A stretch of DNA of 64,000 bases from Candidatus Binatia bacterium (lineage in GTDB: Bacteria; Desulfobacterota; Binatia; UBA1149; JAJCZL01): assembly GCA_028278325.1 (NCBI GenBank), contig JANQEO010000063.1, forward strand, positions 124,001 through 188,000, read 5' to 3'. A program made the translations under genes and the position numbers. Shown here piece by piece: positions 10,501 to 17,647 of this stretch; position 1 is the first letter of the stretch, and every line of letters starts with the position of its first letter. The notes under the pieces are model-generated. The model ran no database searches. It was not told the DNA's origin and saw only the letters and a list, made by a program, of their open reading frames with translations.

Positions 10501-10956
10501 CTTGCCGATGTGATCAGGCGGTTCCGCGGCTATCTGCTCCATGGAAATCCTTGCAACGCTCGCCTCGTGACGGGGCAGCGCGTTCTTGCATTCCAAGCAG
10601 CCAGCCAGGAGATGTCGCTCGATCTCCTCTCTGAGGTCGGCGCCAAGATTTCCCGACGCGTAGAGCGGAAGAAGGGCCTCGAACTTGGCGTGCGCCTCAG
10701 TGCCGTTATGATCCGGTTCGTCCGCTAGCTTTGGTGAGATGCGTCTCTTGAGCAGAGCGATGTCATCGCCTGGAGGGTTATCGCGGGTGAGCAAGAGCGC
10801 CAATTCGCCGGCCACGGTTTCCATCTCAGCCAGCTCGGCGGCACAGTCTGCGCACCCGCCTCGAATGTGAGACTCGACGCTCGCGCGTTCGTCGCTGGTT
10901 AGGCTACCCAGCGCGTAGAGCGGGATCAGGCCCTCCACCTGCGTGTGTCCGTTCAC
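7579..10956 (-). CDS. Anti-sigma zinc domains fused to AAA/STAND ATPase and TPR-like repeats
   Basis: 1125 aa. Residues 1-60 and 88-135 are two anti-sigma-type zinc domains (LIPLYALGSL with H30, C35, C38; LLPLYASGNL with H115, C120, C123). Residues 175-450 are a predicted ATPase domain (Walker A GDAGVGKSRL at about 206, Walker B LLVIEDLHWADHS), as in LuxR/MalT-type and adenylate-cyclase-linked STAND proteins. The remaining ~600 residues are helical TPR-like repeats. No C-terminal HTH is present. Its GTG overlaps the sigma-factor stop (GTGA), so it is the likely cognate anti-sigma factor, with ATP and repeat-domain ligand control of sigma release inferred. Confidence 0.85.
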   Translation of the reverse strand: MNGHTQVEGLIPLYALGSLTSDERASVESHIRGGCADCAAELAEMETVAGELALLLTRDNPPGDDIALLKRRISPKLADEPDHNGTEAHAKFEALLPLYASGNLGADLREEIERHLLAGCLECKNALPRHEASVARISMEQIAAEPPDHIGKALKARVASSLGDSNAATDDGQEVPIVGRHSEITVLESRLEKLARGDGGLALLEGDAGVGKSRLVETVMAAARGRGLWCSIGHCVATEAKPPFEPFAEILRTWARLGQEPSTTAQAETLEHFCRRMLERDDDAAPSVLARMLGLSSRELSEADTAGVEGAALERHIHHTVAEIVAEQARRTPSLLVIEDLHWADHSTLALLESLIPLVETHPLLILCTCRPGFSDTSGQIASTAREHYRMHVLDVRVGRLDEQDALVLARQLLGVDELPHEVAALIRRKAEGNPFYVSEIVRSLLRFDAVAVSDGAAIVTKDLDAARAYGTLTETLMSRADQLDSASRDALVTAAVIGRRFHPRVLARMLPEETNFDAIVDKLQAERFIRAESSRSTSSVRIERLTTDPVLSFEHALTQEILHSSIDENTREALHLRCAQAIETEFPERLSEYYGMLAYHYTHARSWEKATDYLLKAGELAAQAAASGEALYFFEEAHRIHKTLHGEGGDKDTEARLERNIAIALLNTGSLSDSIEHFNSALRLYGEWVPTTGVPVYIKFALDLPLVLAGLYTGRFGHNKPACDDRDRALFELMYNRCRAQNIADHERRVFDNIAAIRHVGHLDPSSVDNAAGILASAGAFFAFSGLSFGPSHRFLGLAKRLAIEGSSTDRFLYESMAFVVRFLEGDWSTDHDIEPAFLDEGLRRGFAWDADVYLGLNCERNIHQGRYEVAKGQTAKFTEIADRWGYEFANSNAYGTRAHLLVAQRRLEEAKDAAQLWHDLRDEDQIRVLALSMLTKVECLLGDMGRAQETIATLESLLSRTSGVSFPFYSGAYNVARLQLVLGEIEALARAGERPGVALALKSRRVARAALSSAKMVARDATETLRLAARLYWLLGQGRHAVGLWQRAIDTGKRLGEVAELGRIYRDVWQARAGSRSHAEIERLGAEDWLTLAHEAFSSLGLGRELDELETLRGSMSRASLVA

Positions 10957-11558
10957 TTCTCTTCTCTCAGATCGTCGAGTGCGTCGGAGAGCTTGAGCAT
11001 CGCGAGGCGCACGCGGCTCTTCAAAGTGCCCAGCGGAATACTTAGTGCTTCAGCTGCCTCTATGTGAGTCAGTCCCTGGAAAGCGCACAACTCGAGGGCC
11101 GACCGCTGATCCTCCGGAAGCTGTTGGACGGCACCTCGTATTCGTGTCGCCCGCTCGACGATGTAGATGTCCGTCTCAGGATCAGCATCCGCCTCTGACA
11201 ACTCCGAGAGGTAGTTCGGCAACGGAGCGTGTGGGGGTTTTCGGGAAGAATTTTTGAGTCTATCGAGACACCGGTTGCGTGTTACCGTGAACAGCCACGT
11301 CGTAAACCGTGCAGCGCCCGGTTGGAACCGGATCTCCCGCTGCCAGAGCTTCTCGAAAACCTCCTGAAGTACATCCTCCGCTTCCTCTCGATTTCGCAGA
11401 AACCGTAGGCTGACTCCGTAAACGTAGCTCGCGTGGCGGTCATACAGAGAACTGAACGCGTCGACGCTGCGGCGGTCTCGCTTTGCGATCTCTTCGAGGA
11501 GGCCGCAATCGAACTCGTCCCTGGTGGCGGACGGCACTGCAAGCTGTTGTCGTAGCAT
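10953..11558 (-). CDS. ECF-family RNA polymerase sigma factor
   Basis: 201 aa. Region 2 is clear (FSSLYDRHASYVYGVSLRFL, EEAEDVLQEVFEKLW), and after a short linker so is region 4 (LPEDQRSALELCAFQGLTHIEAAEALSIPLGTLKSRVRLA), the HTH that reads the -35 element. No region 1 or 3 is present, as expected for ECF factors. The ATG at 11558 has GACGAGG upstream. It forms a coupled pair with the downstream anti-sigma/ATPase fusion, so its activity is probably controlled by that protein, with autoregulation likely. Sequence style (LPEDQR, LGTLKSRVR) resembles the RskA/SigK-like ECF groups. Confidence 0.93.
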   Translation of the reverse strand: MLRQQLAVPSATRDEFDCGLLEEIAKRDRRSVDAFSSLYDRHASYVYGVSLRFLRNREEAEDVLQEVFEKLWQREIRFQPGAARFTTWLFTVTRNRCLDRLKNSSRKPPHAPLPNYLSELSEADADPETDIYIVERATRIRGAVQQLPEDQRSALELCAFQGLTHIEAAEALSIPLGTLKSRVRLAMLKLSDALDDLREEK

Positions 11559-11970
11559 GCTCAGCCTCGTCTATGACTACGAGTTACCTGTAAGTTGGCA
11601 GATGAGACAGGCTCCCACCTTAGAGTAGCTGCCACTCCAGTTGCAAGTATTTCCTTGTGGCATGGAAGGCGATTCCTCAGTGCCTGTGGCGCCCAGACGT
11701 AGGGGCAACAACAACCCATAATGAAACGATCCAAAATGCACTTTGGATCACCAGAAAAGGCATCCGGCGATTCAGTTGCAGTACATGTAGGAGCCCCCTC
11801 CGCCGAGGCTAATCCGGGTGCATACCCTGGTCGTTACAAGGAGTAGCAGGATGTGGAGCCGCTGGAGGCGGAGAACTGCAGCACAGGTGTTTATCCATAC
11901 TGCCGGCAGTCCATCTCGATAGAGGAACGAAGCGCAACACTCCCCTTTCCGTAGACCCCGTCCACGCTCT
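11559..11970. other. Divergent intergenic region, sigma operon / small zinc protein
   Basis: 412 bases with no supported gene. It must hold the promoter of the minus-strand sigma operon and of the plus-strand zinc-domain gene. It contains a perfect 8-base inverted repeat at 11728-11749 preceded by a motif that recurs near 52.56 kb (annotated separately). I could not identify a convincing sigma70 -35/-10 pair. Confidence 0.6.
11709..11749. repeat. Intergenic motif plus inverted repeat, copy 1
   Basis: The sequence CAACCCATAATGAAAC is followed at once by GATCCAAA, a 6-base loop and TTTGGATC (perfect 8-base arms, 11728-11735 and 11742-11749). The same leader, with one extra C and one G-to-T change, precedes a different inverted repeat at 52575-52589. 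Leader conserved and arms diverged but still palindromic suggests an operator or structured element rather than chance. Confidence 0.5.
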
Positions 11971-12219
11971 ATGAAGGTCGCCAGTTCACACGAGTATCTG
12001 CAACGGCTCTTGCCGCTCTATGCGTTGGGTGCACTAGATGCATCCGACAGAACCATGATAGAAAGCCACCTCCTGGAAGGGTGTTCCAGCTGCTGTCGCG
12101 TTCTTTCTCGACACGAGGCCGTGGCCGCGGTCCTGCACTGGCTCGCGGTCGCTCCGTCTTTGCCGTTCATACGGCGTAGAGTTGCTCGACGCGCCTGGCA
12201 GATACGTTTGTTGGACTAG
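11971..12219 (+). CDS. Stand-alone anti-sigma-like zinc-domain protein
   Basis: 82 aa. Residues 8-45 closely resemble the zinc domains of the ATPase fusion encoded 1 kb away: LLPLYALGALDASDRTMIESHLLEGC with the H-x4-C-x2-C pattern. After this the protein is short and ends in a basic stretch (RRRVARRAW), with no transmembrane segment or effector domain. It may be a small soluble anti-sigma factor for the nearby ECF factor, or a 5' remnant of a longer gene. The stop shares CTAG (12216-12219) with the stop of the convergent 1189-aa gene. Confidence 0.6.
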   Translation: MKVASSHEYLQRLLPLYALGALDASDRTMIESHLLEGCSSCCRVLSRHEAVAAVLHWLAVAPSLPFIRRRVARRAWQIRLLD

Positions 12220-15200
12220 AGAGTACAGGCGGGGCACTCAAGTGAGGTTGCCTCGCCTATCGCGTAGTGGAGCGCTCTGAGCGCATCGCTCGCGCTGGTA
12301 TTGCCGGTCCCGTCCAGATCGCACACGCAAGATGCACAGGACGACAAACCGACAGCGCTCCGGAGCACGTAAAGGGCGGATGCCGCACTAGTCTGGCCAA
12401 GCCCGAAAGGATCACCGCATTTCGACAGCTTGCAGTCGTTGCGACACGCTTGGCCGTGTTCGTCACGTGACGGTCCCGAGTCGCATTCCTCGCCCGAGTC
12501 CCTGAGGCCGTTGCCGCAGCGTGAAGCGCAGGCGTCTCCGATTCCGTCCTTGTCCAGGTCGCGCTGGAGGACGTTCGAGACCTCGGGGCAGTTGTCGAAC
12601 GTATCCGGAAGTTCGTCGGAGTCCGTGTCCGCAGCGGTTGCGGCGACGACTGCGGATTTGCATCGTACGGCGGGCGGACAGTCATCATCACTCAAGCAGA
12701 CGCCGTGTTCCCGCTCGCAAAGACCTTCAGTATTGCAGAACTCGCCGCTCCGGCACGGTGACGTCGGAGAGCAGGTGGCCTCGAATACCTCGACGCAGCG
12801 GCCTGCGCGCACGTAAGCGACCGCGCCGTCCAGGTTAGTGAGGGCAGGAGCAAGACCGCTCACGTCGTTGTGACGTCTAGCCGGTACGGAGCTCAAAGGC
12901 GTGAGCAACCCGGGGACGACCATGTTCCCAAAGGTCATTGTCCCGGTGAAAACCCGAGTGCCGTTTGTGACCACGACGGTCGAGAGGTCCGGGTTGTCCA
13001 GAGCCATGGCGATGTTGAACACGCGAAGGACTACGTCGTCCGAGTCGCCATCGCCGTTCAAGTCTTGCCCATCGATGGGTTCCGACGTCAAAAAGCGTGC
13101 TGTGTTGTCAAGCACGCGATAGGGGAGAGTGGGGTCACAAGCCTCGAGGTCGCATGGCAAAACCGTCTGTTTGGTGTTTATCAGTGTCCGGGTCTCGTAG
13201 TCGAAGAGTTGGAAGATGTCATCGGCCGTATCCGCGTCTCCGTTGAGATCGGCGGATTGCTCGCTCTCGCGCGTCCTGAATCCGACCGACCTTCCGCCTG
13301 CCACGAATTCCTCGGCCGATTGGCCGACGTTGATCAACTGCGACGAGCCCAGATCGTATATTTGCAACACCCTGTCAGTGGCATCACCGTCTCCGTTCAA
13401 GTCTTGGCCGCCTTGCTGCGTCTCGGGCGTGAGCATGATCAGTACGTCACCCGCCAGGTGCACGGTGTCCGCGGACGTTCCCAGGCTTTCCCAAGCAGTC
13501 GATGGATCGCCTAATCTGTGGACGAAGACCACACCGTCGGCAGTATCCCCGTCACCATTGAGATCCGTGGCGGCCTGCGCGGTCTCCGACACAACTGCGG
13601 CGGCCCACTCGTTAGAGATGCTGACAGCCGTTGCTGCGAGCCCTGTGTTGCTGGGCGCACCGGACCCTCCCCACAGTTGTACGACGGAATCCGAAGTGTC
13701 GCCGTCCCCGTTGAGCGAACCGGCTGCACAGCCCGTGCTGGGGTGTAGAGACTCCGGCCGTAGGAATGCCGAACGGCCGTTCGACGCGGCTACTTGGGTG
13801 GCCGCGCACAGTGTGGTGATCGAGCCACTGGGAAGCTCCATCACCTCGAGAATGCTGTCAGTTACTTGGCCGTTTCCGTCGTAGTCGAATTGCCCCTCCA
13901 CCTCTGACGAGCGAAAGAACAGCCGCCCGGCTGATGCCGCGAGAGGTTGCTGATTCACGAGGGGCGAAGGGTCGACCGCACGCACCGGCAGGAGCCCCTC
14001 TGTTATCGCTTCGCCGGCTCCGAGACGGAACACGCTGAGGATGGAGTCGAACGTGTCACCGTCGGAGTTACGGTCGCACTGGTTCTGGTCCGCCTCGGAT
14101 TCCAGGACGGCCAGGTAGTCGTCGAAGGCCTCGAATGCCGGGAGGCTGAATGGAGGGTGTTGGATCATAGACACGGCTCTGCCGAGGGCAGCCCCTGTTG
14201 TGGCGCAGCCCTCGGGTGCGCCCAGTGGGTGCAGCACCCCATCGGACCTCCCGCGAAAGGTGGCGACCAGATCATATGTGTCCCCGTCGCCATTCAGATC
14301 GGTGTCGGCATCTCCCTCCGATACGACGAAGACCGAGGCGAAGTCCGTCTGCGCCATGCCCGTCAACGGGACCGGGTCGAGCGCTTCGCCACGGTAGCGT
14401 ACGCAGGCCCCGGATTCGCAGTCGGCATCCGTCGAGCATTCCTGGCTCAAGTCGCTGTCGCAGACGCCCGGTTCGAGGCTCGCGGCATCGGGCTGGCGCC
14501 GCAGGATCACCGGGCCCACACCCGCCTCGACGCGATCAGCGAAGTCGAAGAGCGATGCACCGCACTCTGCCGATGGGCAGTCCGAGTCGCTGGTACAAGA
14601 CTGGCCATCGTTCTGACCGCCTGCGCAAGTAGCTGTCGTGCACACTCCGCCCGGACAGTCCGACGAGGCCGTGCAGGGCAGGCTGTCGTGCACACCCGCC
14701 GAGCACTGAGTGAAGTCCGGAGACCTGCGGGCGATCCTCAGGACGGTGTCGGTTGCATCGGTAGAACCGAACAGCACGGCGCTCGTTGGCGCGGGCGAAC
14801 TGAACTGAGGATCGAATACCGGCGGTAGTACGCCGCCTTCAGGCGATAGAGACGACAGGAAGTCATCTCCAGGTATGACGATGGTGGCGCTCGAGCCCGT
14901 GAAGGCCTCTACGGGTGAGGCGCCCCGCAACAATCGTGCGATCGGAAGCCCCTCGCCTATGAGAACACCGCGCCAGTCCATGGGCAGGAGTATGTTGCCT
15001 TGCTGGTCGACCGCGAACCGGACCTCCTCCGATGCTCCGGTGCAAGGGGGGCTGGGTTCGGTACATAGGCCTTGGTAGCTGTTCGCCGGTGGCAGCGCCG
15101 TAAAGTGAGAGAACATCCCGTGAGCGACGGTTGTGCACTCTCCACCGTCTTCATAGATCTCGTCGACGCATGCGATGACGTCGGAGACCTGAGCGCATGT

Positions 15201-15785
15201 TTGACTGGCAAGGTGGCAGGGAAGCTCGTCCGTGATTGCTGTGACGGCGATCGCGGCAGAGCCTGCGAGGGTGACGTCGTCCGAGGGCTCTGCAGCTAGT
15301 GCATCGGTGTCGGGAAACCGAAAGCGGAAGTTCCGTTCACCATCGCGAACGAGGACGTCCATGTCGAAAGGTGGAAGCGTAGTACTGGCATCAACACAGG
15401 TAACGGTCGCAACACCGGGGGCTTCATTGCAGGATGTGAGGTCTGCAGCCAGGCCCGCGCAGTCGGTCGAGAGCACAACAAGATTGCTGGACCCGGCAGG
15501 TGGCTTGAACGCGATGGTGACGTTGTGGTCTGCGGGATCAGCCAAGAACCCGGGAGAAGTGCTGTGACAGGGTGAGCCGAGGTTGATTTCCACCCATGTG
15601 TCGCGCCCTGCGAACGGTCTATCGATAGTACCCAGTTGCCCGCGGAACGACTTCGTCGTGCCCGGGATTATGTTGCACCCCCCTTGTGTATCGGTTGGTG
15701 CCAAGGCGAAGATGACGGTGGCCGCGAGAAACACCGCCACGGAACCCATCCGCTGCCGCCGGAGTTGTAGAAGATGGCACAACAT
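12216..15785 (-). CDS. Large secreted Cys-rich protein with calcium-type repeats and dockerin-like C-terminus
   Basis: 1189 aa with an N-terminal signal peptide (VAVFLAATVIFALAPTDTQG). The middle carries many DLNGDGDT/DLNGDADT acidic loops spaced irregularly, of the EF-hand/dockerin calcium-loop type, and Cys-rich spacers such as CSTDADCESGACV. Near the C-terminus are a thrombospondin-3-like segment (DTDSDELPDTFDNCP, DKDGIGDAC), a CGNGLRDSGEECDSG repeat, and a duplicated dockerin-like tail (CDLDGTGNTSASDALRALHYAIG). No catalytic domain is visible. It is probably an exported calcium-binding surface or adhesion protein. The leading residues before the VAVFLAAT helix include a basic n-region, which fits the ATG at 15785. 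Confidence 0.8.
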   Translation of the reverse strand: MLCHLLQLRRQRMGSVAVFLAATVIFALAPTDTQGGCNIIPGTTKSFRGQLGTIDRPFAGRDTWVEINLGSPCHSTSPGFLADPADHNVTIAFKPPAGSSNLVVLSTDCAGLAADLTSCNEAPGVATVTCVDASTTLPPFDMDVLVRDGERNFRFRFPDTDALAAEPSDDVTLAGSAAIAVTAITDELPCHLASQTCAQVSDVIACVDEIYEDGGECTTVAHGMFSHFTALPPANSYQGLCTEPSPPCTGASEEVRFAVDQQGNILLPMDWRGVLIGEGLPIARLLRGASPVEAFTGSSATIVIPGDDFLSSLSPEGGVLPPVFDPQFSSPAPTSAVLFGSTDATDTVLRIARRSPDFTQCSAGVHDSLPCTASSDCPGGVCTTATCAGGQNDGQSCTSDSDCPSAECGASLFDFADRVEAGVGPVILRRQPDAASLEPGVCDSDLSQECSTDADCESGACVRYRGEALDPVPLTGMAQTDFASVFVVSEGDADTDLNGDGDTYDLVATFRGRSDGVLHPLGAPEGCATTGAALGRAVSMIQHPPFSLPAFEAFDDYLAVLESEADQNQCDRNSDGDTFDSILSVFRLGAGEAITEGLLPVRAVDPSPLVNQQPLAASAGRLFFRSSEVEGQFDYDGNGQVTDSILEVMELPSGSITTLCAATQVAASNGRSAFLRPESLHPSTGCAAGSLNGDGDTSDSVVQLWGGSGAPSNTGLAATAVSISNEWAAAVVSETAQAATDLNGDGDTADGVVFVHRLGDPSTAWESLGTSADTVHLAGDVLIMLTPETQQGGQDLNGDGDATDRVLQIYDLGSSQLINVGQSAEEFVAGGRSVGFRTRESEQSADLNGDADTADDIFQLFDYETRTLINTKQTVLPCDLEACDPTLPYRVLDNTARFLTSEPIDGQDLNGDGDSDDVVLRVFNIAMALDNPDLSTVVVTNGTRVFTGTMTFGNMVVPGLLTPLSSVPARRHNDVSGLAPALTNLDGAVAYVRAGRCVEVFEATCSPTSPCRSGEFCNTEGLCEREHGVCLSDDDCPPAVRCKSAVVAATAADTDSDELPDTFDNCPEVSNVLQRDLDKDGIGDACASRCGNGLRDSGEECDSGPSRDEHGQACRNDCKLSKCGDPFGLGQTSAASALYVLRSAVGLSSCASCVCDLDGTGNTSASDALRALHYAIGEATSLECPACTL

Positions 15786-15942
15786 GGGCGAGACGACCCC
15801 CGGTTAGCTTCAACGAGCCCACGCGCTCGACAGATGACACGTGTGGTTCTTTTTTCTCTTGACCTCTCCGGTCGCCTGTCTTCAGCGATCCGGAAGTCAG
15901 CCTAAAGCAGGGTATTGTTTATATTGTAGTAAGGTGTGGCGG

Positions 15943-17214
15943 TTAGCCAGCGACCCGGGCCCAACGGGCGCGATTGTCCCCGGTTGCTCCGAAAAGCACC
16001 TGGAATAGCTGCAGCCAGCCAGTGCTGAAGGCCGCCTGTGCTGAGGCCAGGTAGAGGCGCCAGGAGCGGACCAGGGGCTCGCCGAAGTCCTCTGTGAGAC
16101 GGCAACCCTGTTGCTCCAGGCGGGCCAGCCAATGCCCCAGGGTGAGGGCATAGTGGTTGCGGAGGTTCTCGACGTCCAAGACGGATAGTCCGTTCGGCTC
16201 GAGGACCGTCAGCATCTCGCGCAGTGACGGAGTATAGCCCCCCGGGAATATGCGGCGGCTGATCCATGGATTGGTGGGGTATGGGCGGTCGCGTCCGATG
16301 GAATGGATCAGGCCACGCCCGCCGGGAGCGAGGCTGTTACGGATCAGTGACCCGAACGCGCGGTATCCGGTCATACCGACATGCTCGAGCATTCCCACCG
16401 ACACGAACGCGTCGTACTGCCCATGTATGTTTCGATAGTCGTCCTCTACAAACTCGACTCGATTCGTCAGGCCGCGCCGTGCAGCCTCCTCTCGCGCAAA
16501 TTCCAACTGTTCGCGCGAAACATTGAAGGCGCGGACGCGGACTCCGTAGGAGCCCGCCATATGAAGGGCGAGGCTTCCCCAGCCGCACCCCGCCTCTACA
16601 ACGCGCTCATCAGCGCGAAGTGCCAGCTTCTTGCAGATCGTCTCGAGCTTGTGATGTTGAGCCTCTTCAAGGCTCGCTGAAGCCCGCGGGAAGCGGGCGC
16701 AGGTGTATGTCATCGAGGGATCGAGCCAGGCCGAAAAGAAGCGCCTATCAATACCGTAGTGAGCGTCGGCGTTTTTCGCCGCGCTGCGGAGTCGATGTGT
16801 CGGAGCGTAGCGACGTAGCGCAGACGTGGCACGCCAAATCAGTGGGGGCGTTCTCGGTGTCGCCCGGCCCACCGTCTCGAACAGCGATACGAGATCGCCG
16901 TCGAGGTCGATCGAACCATCGCGGAAGCACTCGCCCACCTCCACGCCGGGACGTATCAGTAGCCTGTATAGTGCGAGCCGCGAGTTGATACGCACGGTCA
17001 CGAGCGTGCGCGGGGTAGCGGCTGCAAGTTCCGTCCCATCCCACAGCACCACGCGAACCGGTGGGTCGCCCAGCCAGCGCAGCAGTCTCGCGAGTGCTGT
17101 CCGCTCCAGCGTCCAACGCCGTGTCTGGTCTGACCGCGTAGGGCCTAGAGTTGACGGTCCCGTACTGCGTGCCGTCCTCGATGTCGTCTGCCACATCCAC
17201 GACGCTTGTAGCAT
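15943..17214 (-). CDS. cfa: Cyclopropane-fatty-acyl-phospholipid synthase family methyltransferase
   Basis: Transfers a methylene group from S-adenosylmethionine to unsaturated acyl chains of membrane phospholipids. In the 423-aa protein the SAM motif I is VVEAGCGWGSLALHMA. The signature before it, AHYGIDRRFFSAWLDPSMTYTCARF, matches Cfa, as do the following FNVSREQLEFA, YDAFVSVGMLEHVG and NPWISRRIFPGGYTPSL. The first 100 residues are the usual variable N-terminal domain. Members of this family also make mycolic-type cyclopropanes or methyl branches, so the exact product is open. It is transcribed alone. Confidence 0.92.
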   Translation of the reverse strand: MLQASWMWQTTSRTARSTGPSTLGPTRSDQTRRWTLERTALARLLRWLGDPPVRVVLWDGTELAAATPRTLVTVRINSRLALYRLLIRPGVEVGECFRDGSIDLDGDLVSLFETVGRATPRTPPLIWRATSALRRYAPTHRLRSAAKNADAHYGIDRRFFSAWLDPSMTYTCARFPRASASLEEAQHHKLETICKKLALRADERVVEAGCGWGSLALHMAGSYGVRVRAFNVSREQLEFAREEAARRGLTNRVEFVEDDYRNIHGQYDAFVSVGMLEHVGMTGYRAFGSLIRNSLAPGGRGLIHSIGRDRPYPTNPWISRRIFPGGYTPSLREMLTVLEPNGLSVLDVENLRNHYALTLGHWLARLEQQGCRLTEDFGEPLVRSWRLYLASAQAAFSTGWLQLFQVLFGATGDNRARWARVAG

Positions 17215-17284
17215 ATCGTGGCTACGGGAATACAGTCCGATTGCGCTGGACGTTGTACCCCGTCAGACTTCGGCGCGCCGACGT

Positions 17285-17647
17285 ATGAATTATCGACTGA
17301 CCTGTATCGTTGCGGGGGTGGTGTTCGGCCTGTTGCCGGGCCTGTTTCACGGTCCGATCCCCTACAAGTACGATGTGCTTCACATAGACGGGCACATCGC
17401 GGTCGCCGGCTTTTACGCTGCGCGTATGATGATCGGGGCTTTTGTGGGCCTTACCAATTACCCGGGAGCTTGGTATATCCGCGGGCCGATGTGCGGATTC
17501 TTGGTGATGTTTCCACTCACCATGATCTCCTTGGCAACACCGGGTTGTCGCGCGACATGCATGTTCTGGAACCTCGTTACTGCAACGATCGTCGGCCTTC
17601 TCGTTGCTGCTACGGCTAGGGTTGTAACCGGGCGTTCTCACGCCTAG
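17285..17647 (+). CDS. Small membrane protein
   Basis: 120 aa with about four hydrophobic helices (IVAGVVFGLLPGLF, AARMMIGAFVGLTN, CGFLVMFPLTMISLA, LVTATIVGLLVAATA). The frame is open further upstream, but the antisense cfa gene occupies that region, and ATG at 17285 gives a sensible membrane start. No family recognised. The stop shares CTAG (17644-17647) with the stop of convergent lnt. Confidence 0.55.
   Translation: MNYRLTCIVAGVVFGLLPGLFHGPIPYKYDVLHIDGHIAVAGFYAARMMIGAFVGLTNYPGAWYIRGPMCGFLVMFPLTMISLATPGCRATCMFWNLVTATIVGLLVAATARVVTGRSHA

Noticed and set aside
11709..11749. Rho-independent terminator
   Set aside because: Stem followed by a TCGTTTCATTAT stretch on the minus strand looks terminator-like, but no minus-strand gene ends just upstream of it and the same leader recurs at another divergent region.
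12900..14300. CRISPR-like spaced repeats
   Set aside because: The recurring CCGTCTCCGTTCAAGTC-type strings are codons for DLNGDGDT loops with variable spacing, inside an intact gene.
13947..14828. 293-aa plus-strand ORF
   Set aside because: Antisense to the 1189-aa secreted protein; a by-product of its repetitive acidic codons.
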